Origin: JALZMG01 sp963844175
GTDB taxonomy: Bacteria; Actinomycetota; Acidimicrobiia; Acidimicrobiales; Ilumatobacteraceae
Assembly: GCA_963844175.1 (NCBI GenBank)
Contig: CAWJNE010000016.1
Location: 71,460-135,459, forward strand
Reading direction: 5' to 3'
DNA: 64,000 nucleotides
Shown: one piece after another, positions 19,301 to 28,672 of the stretch
How the letters are laid out: every line of letters starts with the position of its first letter
How positions within the stretch are numbered: the stretch's first letter is position 1
Program-made: the position numbers and the translations under genes
Notes under the pieces: generated by a model
The model's input: only the letters and a program-made list of their open reading frames with translations
The model's database searches: none
Told to the model about the DNA's origin: nothing

Positions 19301-20131
19301 CAGCAGAACGCGGCGGATCTCGCCGTCGGCCGAGCGCCCCTTGATCGCCTCCAGCGCCGGCCCCACCGGTTGGTTGACGAGCACGCCACCGTCGATGGCC
19401 CAGCGGGTCTTGCCGAAGCTGGCGATGCCCGCCATGTCCGGCAGGTCGATGCCGTCGCGCCGCAACGGGCCGCCGACCGGGATGAGGGCGGGTTCGAAGG
19501 CGCCCGGAAACGAGGCCGTGGCACGGGCGGCCAGCGCCAGCTTCGCCGCCAGCCCGCGTGGCGTGGCGAAGTGGTCGTCGGTGAACGTGAACCGGGCGCG
19601 ATGGACGGGCTCGACGATCTTGGTGCCCAGGTCGTCCCGGAACACGTGCGGCTCGGAGCTCAGGGTCGTGACGGTCATCGCCAGGTGGATCGGCGGCGGG
19701 TCGGCGTCGACCTGGCGCCGCTCGGACGGCACCCAACGGGCGAGCTCCTCGCCGAGCTGGGCGAGGAAGTAGGCATCGCCGCGCAGCAGGCTCGGCGGGT
19801 CCTTCTCGTGGGGGTGGCGCAGCAGCTTGTCGAATCCGCCGTCGCGCAGCCAGACGTCGCGCAGCCCGTCGAAGGCCTGCTCGTCGAGCCCGTAGGCCAA
19901 GGCGGCGCTGAGGAAGGCGCCGTTGACGCCACCGGCACTGGCGCCGGTGATCACGTCGACGGCCACGAGCGAGCGGGTCTCCCGGCACAGCGCGCCGTAG
20001 ATGCCTGCCCCGCGGACGGCGCGGTAGATCTCGGCGACGACGCCGCCGATCCACACGGCCAGCGACACCCCGCCCGTCATCACGACGGCCAGCCGGACGA
20101 CACGCACGTCAGGATCCGCAGGATCCATCAC
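16373..20131 (-). CDS. Large patatin-like phospholipase with C-terminal membrane segments
   Basis: 1252 residues. The N-terminal patatin domain has the oxyanion loop GGVSLAVWIGGV, the nucleophile elbow ITGASAGG (Ser near residue 65) and the catalytic Asp in AIDGG (about residue 245). A long helical middle follows (DUF3376-like), then several hydrophobic helices near the C-terminus (LGLYYLAASAV, GVVLALAVFGIDIP, LVGIAPVVLVLLLAAVLM, ALWAGVVVAAIGAV), and a basic tail. Likely a membrane-bound lipid acyl hydrolase. GTG 20131 or ATG 20128 can start; GGGAG lies just upstream. The gene is intact across 3.7 kb although its upstream neighbours are full of indels. Confidence 0.88.
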   Translation of the reverse strand: MMDPADPDVRVVRLAVVMTGGVSLAVWIGGVVAEIYRAVRGAGIYGALCRETRSLVAVDVITGASAGGVNGAFLSAALAYGLDEQAFDGLRDVWLRDGGFDKLLRHPHEKDPPSLLRGDAYFLAQLGEELARWVPSERRQVDADPPPIHLAMTVTTLSSEPHVFRDDLGTKIVEPVHRARFTFTDDHFATPRGLAAKLALAARATASFPGAFEPALIPVGGPLRRDGIDLPDMAGIASFGKTRWAIDGGVLVNQPVGPALEAIKGRSADGEIRRVLLYVNPDPGDVATAEDQPGGGADDPTAMPSLTNVVSKALVSLPRTESVAADLATITLHNHRLDRQRNTRTALLLGLSVGVRDADAGPSGPVLDLPALAGQLFPIWLRRRAFDSIQRRLQAQPGGYDPMAPVDGASYTWGQLEDELRAARGRIGWLASDFPDFGAALGERAGQWRYGLDPLEYLASVVLNVIGRTYALLPITVRDATRTSATRNQTLPDERERLGELRQLVHRQRALLQELRAVDGDYWCAALGRAPLAGETVAARAETLHTGWPLPTVPLASARSNAPAWRRARTWARAEALFAAANEHYARVADQAPLTDWDTAAEGVLTAPPAVDLDELQARLSGPDGIGRESLTTGYRRAELLIGRRLAELLADAAPLCYLAADRHLPSWRERVVAAWTAAADAADWNLPAVPNLVTDGSTAGTDAGRAAQLAAEVIRLTWSPITLDPPQPPQRRTWDDLLEELFALYVVHTMADHGLDDREVRIAFVQVSADSTSPLSPDGGAAAKVAGLQLGHFGGFLKRSWRANDWMWGALDGAAHLIAVLLDGERIRQRYLTARDAAAGLAAIAGGVDPSTGQRFPELSAEDQAYLAGLVDQPAIEAELARHWNSLSAPNLVRTTEALVRTAQLLIGRRELVSVGVAIRQSAHDQAAESARATELLGTLWPHLPPDLHDLRRPERAAPAPATAPTVPPPIPLDQVAHLVRTCPVAKERVAGEYGSDRMTATAAQAAAVTGNLVASDRLGIGPLRGPVRMARWGLLGLYYLAASAVTDTKTSAAFRNLLLAAGGVVLALAVFGIDIPGVLQVGALVAIAGWLALTVRSVRGWPALVGIAPVVLVLLLAAVLMLEPDVIGDTFSDRGDETWLGPALWAGVVVAAIGAVVEVVRGIIGSRRHLLHAVWWAVAAGLWVLAWWALFNGSYGGVRRWSLERLEDLHSVRIALLVAIPAALIGFELLRTWSVRRERERRRQRAGAGS

Positions 20132-20150
20132 GTTCTCCCTCTCTCGATGC

Positions 20151-20175
20151 CTCAGTCGCTTCGAAGACTCCGCTC
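20151..20175 (-). repeat. Copy of a dispersed intergenic motif
   Basis: On the minus strand this reads GAGCGGAGTCTTCGAAGCGA followed by CTGAG. Very similar strings occur at 10996-11020, 11102-11126 and 27388-27410, all in spacers close to gene ends. Here it sits between the end of the ABC ATPase gene and the start of the patatin gene. Confidence 0.6.
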
Positions 20176-20259
20176 ACTCGGCGTGTGGGTCGTGCGGCTG
20201 GCGCCGAAGCGGTTGCGCCCCTGGGAGCCAGCTTGTCACCGCCGGCCGTGCGCCGATCG

Positions 20260-21247
20260 TTATTGCGCGATGTGGGTCTTGCCCAGCTCCTCGATCGGGA
20301 GGTGGCAGCGGATGCGGTGGCCGGGCTCGATCTCGACGACCGGCGGCTCGATCACGTCGCAGGTGCCGGCCATGAACCGGTGGCACCGGGTGTGGAACAC
20401 GCAGCCGGACGGCGGGTTGGCCGGGCTGGGGATCTCACCGTCGAGGCGGATGCGGTCGACGGCTCGCCGTCGACCTCGGCACCGCCGACAGCAGCGCCTC
20501 GGTGTACGGGTGGTGCGGACCGTCGAAGATCTGGTCCGTCGTGCCCTCCTCCTGCAACCGGCCGAGGTACATCACGACGATGCGGTCGGCCAGGTAGCGG
20601 ACCACCCCGAGGTCATGGCTGATGAACAGGTAGCTCGTCGACTCCGTCGCCTGCAGGTCGGAGAGCAGGTTGAGGATCGCGGCCTGGACCGACACGTCGA
20701 GCGCGCTCGTCGGCTCGTCGCAGACCACGATGCGGGGATCGCCGGCGAAGGCCCTGGCGATGGCGACACGCTGCTTCAGCCCGCCGGAGAGCTGGCGGGG
20801 GCGCATGTCCAGGTGGCGCGGCGACAAGCCGCAGCGCCTCCGCCAGCTTCTCGACCCGGTCGTCGGCGGCGGCGCCCTTCACGCCGGTGAGCTTGTTCAC
20901 CGACCGCTTGAGGATCCGCCGCACGCTCCAGGTCCGGTTCAGGGCGCTGTCGGGGTTCTGGAAGACCATCTGCATGCGCCCGCATGTCCTCGGTGTTGCG
21001 GTCTGGCCCCGACCGGCCAGGAGGTGCTCGTCGAGGAGGATCTCGCTGCCCTCGTCGGGCTCGTAGATGCCGAGCATCGACCTTGGCCAACGTGCTCTTG
21101 CCCGAACCGGACTCGCCGACGAGGCCGACCGTCTCGCCATCGCCGAGTCCCAGCTGGATGCCGACCAGTGCCGGCACGTCGTTGCCGCGCTGGCTGGAAC
21201 GTCTTGGAGACGTCTCGCATCTCGATGAGGATCCGCCCCCCGAGCAC
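20260..21247 (-). pseudogene. Oligopeptide/dipeptide ABC transporter ATP-binding protein (OppF type), multiple frameshifts as sequenced
   Basis: ATPase of an Opp/Dpp importer. In pieces one reads MRDVSKTFQ, Walker A GESGSGKSTLAK, the Q-loop MQMVFQNPDSALN, signature RQLSGGLKQRVAIARAFAGDP, Walker B VVCDEPTSALD and the Opp C-terminus HHPYTEALLSAVP with GCVFHTRCHRF, ending at TAA 20260. These parts lie in three frames. By hand I place indels near 20470 (two), 20836, 20990, 21081 and 21192; most are one extra base in a short run. All functional motifs survive, which argues for consensus error rather than decay. Start taken at GTG 21247; ATG 21220 is an alternative. Confidence 0.7.
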
Positions 21248-22318
<1,071 letters not shown>

Positions 22319-22333
22319 GTGTCGTCCTCTGCG

Positions 22334-23307
22334 TCATTCGGCGAGCACGGCGTCGATCGAGTCGGCCACGAGGTTGGTGGCGATCACCAGGCTGGCGATG
22401 GCCAGAGCCGGGAACAGCGTCGGCCACCACTGTCCCGACTGGATGAAGCCGGTACGTGTCTCGCGATCGTCAGCCCCCAGTCCGGCGACGGCGGTTGGAT
22501 GCCGGCGCCGAGGAACGACAGCGTGGCGATGGTGAACACGGCGTAGCCAATGCGCACGGTGAACTCGACGACGATCGTCCCGATGACGTTGGGAAGGATC
22601 TCCCGGGTCATGACGAACAGCCCGTACTCGCCACGCAGGCGTGCCGACGTGACGTAGTCGAGCTGCGCTTCGGCCAGCACGGCGGCACGGACGGTCCTGG
22701 CCACGATCGGGATGAACAGGACGGAGACCGTGCCGATGACGACGAACTTCGACGAGCCGAGCGACATGGCGAGGAGCAGGACGGCGACGAGGATCACGGG
22801 GATCGACAGGAGCGTCTCGACGAGCCGGCTGAAGACCTCGTCGACCAGCCCCGGTAGTAGCCCATCACCAGCCCCATCAGCGTCCCGGCGGCCACGCTGA
22901 CGCACCGCGGCGATCGGGCGCCGCGATCAGCACGTCGCGGGCGCCGGCCATGACCCGCGACAGCACATCGCGCCCGAGGGTGTCGGTGCCGAACCAGTGC
23001 TCCGAGCTGGGCATGGAGCTGGGCGTGGCGAAGCCGTTGATCGGGTCGTAAGGGCGTGATGCGGTCCCCGAAGACGGCGCAGACGATCCAGAACAGCAGG
23101 ATCAAGGAGCCGACGATGAACCCCGGGCGGCGGATCAGCAGCCGGAGCCGCTCCTTGCGTGCCTGGCGCTTCTCGGCCCTGACGTCGATCGGCGCCTGGC
23201 CGCCGTCGACCTCGGCACCGAGCTCGTCGACCGCTGCGGCCTCGGCCCGCTCGTCGACGAACGCGGACGGCCGAGGAGGGGTCGGGCGGCGGCATGTTCA
23301 GCGCCAT
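22334..23307 (-). pseudogene. ABC transporter permease (OppC/DppC type), multiple frameshifts as sequenced
   Basis: Inner-membrane permease of the importer. ATG at 23307 (MALNMPPPDP); a polar N-terminus precedes SLILLFWIVCAVFGDRITP, then GTDTLGRDVLSRVMAGARDVL, the helix VETLLSIPVILVAVLLLAM and the conserved ATPase-coupling EYGLFVMTREILPNVIG. The last segment (IQSGQWWPTLFPALAIASLVIATNLVADSIDAVLAE, TGA 22334) is in a different frame from the middle. Breaks lie near 22457, 22857, 22905-22920, 23049 and 23275. Its start lies just past the oppB-type stop. Confidence 0.68.
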
Positions 23308-23313
23308 CGGTTC

Positions 23314-24281
23314 TCAGGTGCCTCATCGCCGCCTTGGCCGCCGTCCGCGCACGCGGGTTCATCCAGGCGATCGTCAGGTCAGCTGCCAGCGTGCACAGCA
23401 TGTAGATGATCCCGACGACGATCACCGCCGCCGAGAGCAGCGGGAAGTCCTTCTTCGACGCGGCGTTGTAGATCAGGTTGCCGAGACCTGGGTAGTTGAA
23501 GATCAGCTCCAGGGCGATGAGGCCGGCGAACAGGTAGCCGATCTGCACGCCGATCACGGCGACGGTCGGCTGCAGGGCGTTGCGCATGACGTGGCGGCGC
23601 ATCACCGTGCGGCGGCCGAGCCCCTTCATCACCGCGGTGCGGGTGTAGTCGGCGTCGAGGGCCTGGATGGTGCCGGCCCGCGTCATGCGGGCGATGTAGC
23701 CGAAGTAGACGACGACGAGGGCGATCGCCGGCAGCACGAGGTGGTTGAGGCTGGTGAGGAAGCTCGAGTTCGGCGGGGCCAGCGCCAGCTCGCGGGAACC
23801 AGCCCAGCTTGACGCCGATGACGAACTGCAGCGTCACGCCCGACACGAACTCCGGGATCGACGAGCTGGCGAGGCCGAGCGTCACGATGCGTGCGGTCGG
23901 CGATGGTGTTGCGGCGGCGAGCGGCGAAGAACCCGGCGGCGATGGCCAGCGGGATCGTCAGGACGAGCCCGAAGATCACGAGTTGCGCCGACCGCCCGAG
24001 CGCCGGCAACAGCAGGTCGGCGACCGGCTGCTTGAACTGGTACGAGTCGCCGAAGTCGAACGTGAACGCGCCCTTGACCAGCCGCCCGAACTGCTCGGGC
24101 TTCGGATCGTTGAACCCGATCTCCTCGTTCACCGCCTCGACCTGGGACGCCGGGGCGAACGGGCCGAGGATCTGCGGCCCGGGTTCGACGGGAGGACGTT
24201 GACGATCAGGAAGACGAGCGTGACGAGCAGGAGCAGCGTGACCAGCGACAGCGGCAGCCGCCGCACGATGTAGCGGGTCAC
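23314..24281 (-). pseudogene. ABC transporter permease (OppB/DppB type), multiple frameshifts as sequenced
   Basis: First permease of the importer. GTG start at 24281 gives TRYIVRRLPLSLVTLLLLVTLVFLIV, the classic OppB N-terminal helix. Later parts include FDFGDSYQFKQPVADLLL, SSIPEFVSGVTLQFVIGV and PAIALVVVYFGYIARMTRAGTIQALDADYTRTA with the EAA-loop GLGRRTVMRRHVMRNALQP. Frame changes occur near 24190, 23890, 23797 and 23320. The TGA at 23314 is only reached after correcting the last one. It lies between the binding protein and the second permease, the standard order. Confidence 0.7.
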
Positions 24282-24320
24282 GTCGTGCCCCTGCTCGTCT
24301 GGCTCAGGTCGCCGGACTCA

Positions 24321-26075
24321 TCAGACCTGCGAGGCCTTGTCCACGAACATCTGGCCGAGCGCCGACACCCGCACGCCCTGGAACGTGCTTGGAGTGACCC
24401 GACAGGTAGTTGTAGAAGAACGGCAGCCCGACCGGCACGTCCTCGTTGAGGATCGCCTCCAGCGTCTCCGGCCGCTCGGTCTGCGCCTCGACGCCGACCG
24501 CCGCCTCGTACCTTGAAGGCGGTCGTCGAACGACTCCGGGTTATGAGTACTGCGACGAGTTCCAGACGCCGCCCGACGACAGGGCGGCGTTGAGGAAGAC
24601 GTCGGGCGTCGGCCGGTGGCCGTAGTCGACGATGCCCAGCTCGGCGGCACCCGGAGCACGGCGGGTCGCCGTCGGCCGGGCACCAGCTGCGTGCCGTAGA
24701 ACGTGTCACCGCTCTCGACGGCGAGCTCGAGCTGGATGCCCGCCTCCGCGGCGTTGGACTGGATGAGCTGGGCCAGCTGCGGGATCTCCTGCAGGTCGAC
24801 GGCGTGCAGCATGGCCGAGAACGGCCCTCGACGCCGGCGTCGGTGAGCAGCTGCTCGGGCCTGCTGGACGTCCTTGACCCGCTGCTCGACGGCGCCCTCG
24901 TTGAAGAACATCGGGAAGAACGGCGCCAACACGTGGTCGTTGGCGATGACGGCCCGACCCTGGAACAGGGTGTTGAGCATCTGCTCGCGGTCGAACGTGT
25001 ACGCCAACGCCTGGCGCGCCCGCCTTGCTCGACGAACTGGACCGGTCGTGGTGCCCATCCAGATCTGCCGGTGTGTCGTCGCCTCGACCTCCAGCACGTT
25101 GAAGTTCGGGTCGTTGAGCAGCGCGTCGCCGCCGATGACGGAGAACTGCACGATGGCGTCGGCTGCTCCGCCCTTGGATGGCCGTGACCATGGTGCCGAG
25201 CTCGGCGAAGAACGTGATCTCCTGGCCGTCGAGCGGCGTCTGCCCGCCCCACCAGTCCGGGTTGCGCTCGAACGTGCGCGCCGGTGGCGGCGTCGAACGT
25301 GACGAACTTCCACGGCCCGGTGCCGTTCTTCACCTGGTCGAGCGTCGTGCCGGTCTCGTAGCTGACCGGCGTGATCGGCGTCTGGGCGTTGAACAGGAGA
25401 CCAGCGACGGGAAGTTGCCGTTCGGGCGCCTCGAGCGTTGAACACCGCGGAGTTCGGATCGGTGGTGTCGACGGCGCCCTCGGCGATGACGCCCTGCGAG
25501 GCCGGAGTTCTCGGCGACGACGAGGCGGTCCATCGTCGCCGCCACGTCGGCCGAGGTGAAGTCCGTGCCGTCCTGCCACTTACGCCTCGCGCAGCTGGAA
25601 GGTCCAGACCGTGCCGTCGTCGTTGGGCTCCCACGACTCGGCGAGGCCGGGCGCCAGCTCGCCGTCCGCGTCCGAGCTCGACGAGGAACTCGAACGTCTG
25701 GGCGACGACGCCGTACGAGCCGAGATCCTGCATCTGGATCGGGTCGAGGTCCACCGGGCCGGTAGCGCCGATGCGGATGGTGCCGCCGGCCTGGCCGGCA
25801 CCGGTGGTGCCGGGCGCCGCCGACGTCGTCGCGCCGCCGGCCGTCGTGCTGGCGCCGCCGCCTGCGGCCGTCGTCGACGAGCCGCTGTCGCCGCCATCGT
25901 CGTCGCCACCGCACGCCGCGATCACGGCACCGATCACGGGCATCGAGAGCCCGATGATCGTGCCCCGGCGGATGAAGTTGCGGCGTGAGACCTTGCCGCT
26001 GGCGTAGTGCTCGATCAGGTCCAGGTGGACCGGGCCCACCTCGCGACGAGCCTTGTCAAGACGCTTCCAATCCAC
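24321..26075 (-). pseudogene. ABC transporter substrate-binding lipoprotein (SBP family 5), many frameshifts as sequenced
   Basis: Extracellular solute receptor for peptides or similar compounds. The GTG at 26075 has GGAGG seven bases upstream. The N-terminus has a twin-arginine signal with lipobox (SRRNFIRRGTIIGLSMPVIG then AVIAAC), a Thr/Gly/Ala linker, then the family 5 core (DLDPIQMQDLGSYGVVAQTFEFLV, AYTFDREQMLNTLF) to VSALGQMFVDKASQV, TGA 24321. I count about seventeen small indels, e.g. near 25676, 25581 (creating an in-frame TAA), 25503, 25174, 24857, 24545, 24514 and 24385. Every repaired segment gives sensible family sequence. Divergent from the alcohol dehydrogenase. Confidence 0.72.
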
Positions 26076-26161
26076 GTGGGATCCTCCCCCGGGGCTCTGT
26101 TGAGGTGGTGCCCCGCCGGGCGGAACCATAGTTCACCCTGCCGTCGCCATGCAGTTTGCCG

Positions 26162-26173
26162 GTACAGATGTAC
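26162..26173. promoter_or_regulatory. Small palindrome between the importer and alcohol dehydrogenase genes
   Basis: GTACAGATGTAC is a 12-base palindrome (five-base arms, two-base centre) midway between the divergent starts at 26075 and about 26186. Position and form suit an operator for a dimeric regulator such as a GntR protein. No such gene is adjacent. Confidence 0.35.
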
Positions 26174-26185
26174 TGTCAAGTCCCT

Positions 26186-27385
26186 GTGCGCCTGTCGAGT
26201 GCGCCGCCGCCCATCCGGACCCGAGTGTTGGAGCGCGCCCGGGTGCTGGAGGTGCCGATCCGGGCCCCCCGAGACGCCGGTCTGACGGCGGTCGCCACCG
26301 AGATCGGCGGGCTGGGGATGGGCCGGGAGAGCGCGCTGGTCGTCGCCGACGCCGGGGTGGCCACCACGGGGTACGTGGCGGCCTGGGTCGACGCGCTGCG
26401 CACTGCCGGCGGCGTCGAGGTCCACCTCGTGCCGGCGCACGAGCCGACCGTGGGCTCGGTCGACGCCGCGGCCGCAGCGGTGCGGACGTGCCGGCCCGGC
26501 GTCGTCGTGGCGGTGGGCGGCGGGAGCGCGCTGGACACGGCGAAGCAGGCGGCCGCCATCGCCACCGAGCCGCACAGCGTGTCGACGTACGTCCTGGGTC
26601 GGCGGCCCTTGCCCGGCGGCCCACCGGTGGTCGCCGTGCCGACCACGGCCGGCACGGGCGCCGAGGTGACGCGCACGTGCGTCGTGACCGCCGCCGACGG
26701 CGCCAAGGTCTGGACGTGGGGCGACGAGCTGCGGCCCCAGGTCGTCGTGCTCGACGCGGTCGCCACCGCCTCGCTGCCCGCGCCGATCACGACGGCGGGC
26801 GGGCTCGACGCCTTCGTCCACGCCATCGAGGCCGTGACCGGGCGGCGCGCCGGGGATCAGGTCGCCGAGCCGGCGGGTGAGGCGCTGCGGCTGGTCGCCG
26901 GGCACCTGCCGGCCGCCGTCGACGACGGTGCCGACCTCGCCGCCCGCCAGGCCCTGCAGTGGGCAGCCCTGCTCGCCGGGTTGGCGATCGACGAGGGGGG
27001 CACGGGCATCGCCCACGCGATCGGGCACGCGCTCGGGTCGCTCGGGCACGTCCCGCACGGACTGGCCGTGGCCGTCGGGCTGGCGGCGGCACTGCGCTGG
27101 AACGTGGACGGGGCGCCCGATGCGTTCGCCCCCGCCGCCGCGACGTTGGCGGTCGACGTCGATGCGCTCCCCGACCGCTACGCCGAGCTGCTCGACGCCG
27201 CGGCGTTGGCGGAGGCCGTGCGGCGCGTCGGCCCGATCCGGGTCGAGCCGGGAGGCCTCGCCGCCGCAATGGCCGACGACGCCAACCAGCCGATGCTGCT
27301 GAACAACTGTCGACTCGCCGACGACGCCGACCGCCACGCCCTGGCCACGTTGACGGTCCGGGCCTGGGACCGCCTGGCGCGGTGA
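26186..27385 (+). CDS. Iron-containing alcohol dehydrogenase family protein
   Basis: NAD(P)-dependent group III dehydrogenase. The nucleotide site is VVAVGGGSALDTAKQAA, followed by VPTTAGTGAEVT and the metal ligands in GGLDAFVHAIEAVTG and AHAIGHALG with VPHGLA. Relatives include maleylacetate reductase and 1,3-propanediol or lactaldehyde dehydrogenases; the substrate is not determined. About 399 residues from the GTG at 26186; a GTG at 26225 is also possible, and the frame is open to a TTG at 26156 that overlaps the palindrome. Followed by an enolase-superfamily gene, so both may serve one sugar-acid or aromatic-acid pathway fed by the importer. Confidence 0.85.
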   Translation: MRLSSAPPPIRTRVLERARVLEVPIRAPRDAGLTAVATEIGGLGMGRESALVVADAGVATTGYVAAWVDALRTAGGVEVHLVPAHEPTVGSVDAAAAAVRTCRPGVVVAVGGGSALDTAKQAAAIATEPHSVSTYVLGRRPLPGGPPVVAVPTTAGTGAEVTRTCVVTAADGAKVWTWGDELRPQVVVLDAVATASLPAPITTAGGLDAFVHAIEAVTGRRAGDQVAEPAGEALRLVAGHLPAAVDDGADLAARQALQWAALLAGLAIDEGGTGIAHAIGHALGSLGHVPHGLAVAVGLAAALRWNVDGAPDAFAPAAATLAVDVDALPDRYAELLDAAALAEAVRRVGPIRVEPGGLAAAMADDANQPMLLNNCRLADDADRHALATLTVRAWDRLAR

Positions 27386-27387
27386 GC

Positions 27388-27424
27388 GAGCGAGTCTTCG
27401 AGCGAGCGAACCGTCAAGCACGGT
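27388..27424 (+). repeat. Dispersed intergenic motif followed by a small hairpin
   Basis: GAGCGAGTCTTCGAGCGAGC directly after the alcohol dehydrogenase stop is a variant of the motif seen at 10996, 11102 and 20151. It is followed by a five-base-pair hairpin, ACCGT-CAAGC-ACGGT (27410-27424), which may act as a weak terminator. Confidence 0.45.
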
Positions 27425-27432
27425 CTTCGGCT

Positions 27433-27488
27433 CATTGGTGCACCCCAACATGTTGGATGGCGTCGCGCATCGACAGGGTGCACCAATG
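27433..27488. promoter_or_regulatory. Array of three palindromes reaching into the start codon of the dehydratase gene
   Basis: CATTGGTGCACCC (27433-27445) and GGGTGCACCAATG (27476-27488) are perfect 13-base inverted copies. Each contains the eight-base palindrome GGTGCACC, and their centres are 40 bases apart. Between them lies a perfect 12-base palindrome, CCAACATGTTGG (27445-27456). The right copy includes the ATG at 27486. On DNA it looks like paired operators for a cooperative repressor; on RNA the arms would form a 13-bp stem closing a 30-base loop and hide the start codon. Confidence 0.7.
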
Positions 27489-28613
27489 AGCACGATCACC
27501 CGGATCGAGATCAGCCACCACCGGCTGCCGCTCGATCCGCCGTTTCCGGCGGCATGGGACCCGCAGCCGCGGCGTGCCTTCCCGGCGACGGTGGTGCGGG
27601 TCCACGACGACGCCGGCCACGTCGGCGTCGGATCGGGCGACGCGATGTACGGCTTTGCCGACTACGAGCGGTACTTCATCGGCACCGACGCGCTCGATCT
27701 CGATCGGCATGGTGCCGTGCTGGCGAACATCGACTTCCACGCTGGGCGCCCGTGGCCGCTCGACGTGGCGCTGTGGGATCTCGCCGGGCAGATCCAGGAC
27801 CGGCCGGTCTGGTCGCTGGTCGGCGGGCACGGGCGGCGGATCCGCACCTACGCGTCGTCGGGCGTCCTGCGGCCGGCCGCCGAGATGGCCGACGTCGCCC
27901 GGCGGGCCCACCAGCGCGGGTTCCCGGCGCTCAAGGTGCGCTTCGGTCGCCCGTCGCTCGACGAGGACCTCGCCGTCGTCCGGGCGATCCGTGACGCGCT
28001 CGGCGCCGACCTCGCCCTGATGGTCGACTGCAACCAGGGGTGGCGGATGCCGTGGGACGTCCGGCCACCGTGGGACGTCGACCACGCCGCCACGGTCGGC
28101 GCGGCGCTGGCCGCGGAGGGCGTGACGTGGATGGAGGAGCCGCTGCACCGGGGCGACTACGCCGGCATGGCCGAGCTGCGGCGGCGGGTCGACGTGCCGA
28201 TCGCCGGTGGCGAGCTGACACGGGAGGACTACGAGCTGCGCCAGCTGCTGGTCGGCGGTTGCCTCGACGTGTTCCAGCCGGACTGCGTGTGCACGCAGGG
28301 GATCACCGGGCTGCGGCGGTTCGCCGGTGAGGTGGTCGCCGCCGGCGCCACGTTCACGCCGCACACGTGGGGCAACGGGATCGGCCTGCTGGCCAACGCC
28401 CACCTGACCGCCGGCACGGTGGACGCGCCGTTCCTCGAGTTCCCGTTCGACCCGCCCGAGTGGACGACGCAGCGGCGCGACTTCCTGCTGACGGAGACGA
28501 TCGAGGTCGATGGCGACGGCTGGATCGAGCTGTCCGACCGCCCCGGCCTCGGCTGCACCCTCGACGTCCCCACCCTCACCGCCACCGCCACGACCACCTC
28601 CACCTGGACCTGA
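27486..28613 (+). CDS. Enolase-superfamily dehydratase/racemase (mandelate racemase/muconate lactonizing enzyme family)
   Basis: 375 residues with the two family parts: a capping domain (about 1-120) and a TIM barrel. Barrel residues include ALKVRF on strand two, where the second position of the usual KxK is Arg, the metal ligands in MVDCNQGW, WMEEPL and IAGGE, and the HTWGNG stretch at the end of the barrel. These enzymes abstract a proton next to a carboxylate, as in sugar-acid dehydration. Substrate unknown. The ATG at 27486 falls inside a palindrome, which should make its expression tightly controlled. It ends three bases before the inverted repeat of the next element. Confidence 0.85.
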   Translation: MSTITRIEISHHRLPLDPPFPAAWDPQPRRAFPATVVRVHDDAGHVGVGSGDAMYGFADYERYFIGTDALDLDRHGAVLANIDFHAGRPWPLDVALWDLAGQIQDRPVWSLVGGHGRRIRTYASSGVLRPAAEMADVARRAHQRGFPALKVRFGRPSLDEDLAVVRAIRDALGADLALMVDCNQGWRMPWDVRPPWDVDHAATVGAALAAEGVTWMEEPLHRGDYAGMAELRRRVDVPIAGGELTREDYELRQLLVGGCLDVFQPDCVCTQGITGLRRFAGEVVAAGATFTPHTWGNGIGLLANAHLTAGTVDAPFLEFPFDPPEWTTQRRDFLLTETIEVDGDGWIELSDRPGLGCTLDVPTLTATATTTSTWT

Positions 28614-28615
28614 AA

Positions 28616-28672
28616 TCCGGTTCTCAAGCGTTTTCAGGGGTCAAAGATGACCCCAGATCCTCAGGAGAACCG
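28616..28672 (+). repeat. Left 57-bp inverted repeat
   Basis: Begins TCCGGTTCTCAAGCGTTTTC and includes the hairpin GGGGTCA-AAGA-TGACCCC, ending AGAACCG right at the stop codon of the enclosed gene. Mismatches with the right copy are at positions 3, 30, 31, 50 and 56. Confidence 0.85.

Noticed and set aside
25575..25590. In-frame TAA in the binding-protein gene as a recoding or readthrough signal
   Set aside because: It disappears when one extra base is removed, and the region has many similar indels.
27433..27488. A known riboswitch class
   Set aside because: The simple inverted arms match no riboswitch fold I know; an operator pair or simple start-codon stem is a better description.
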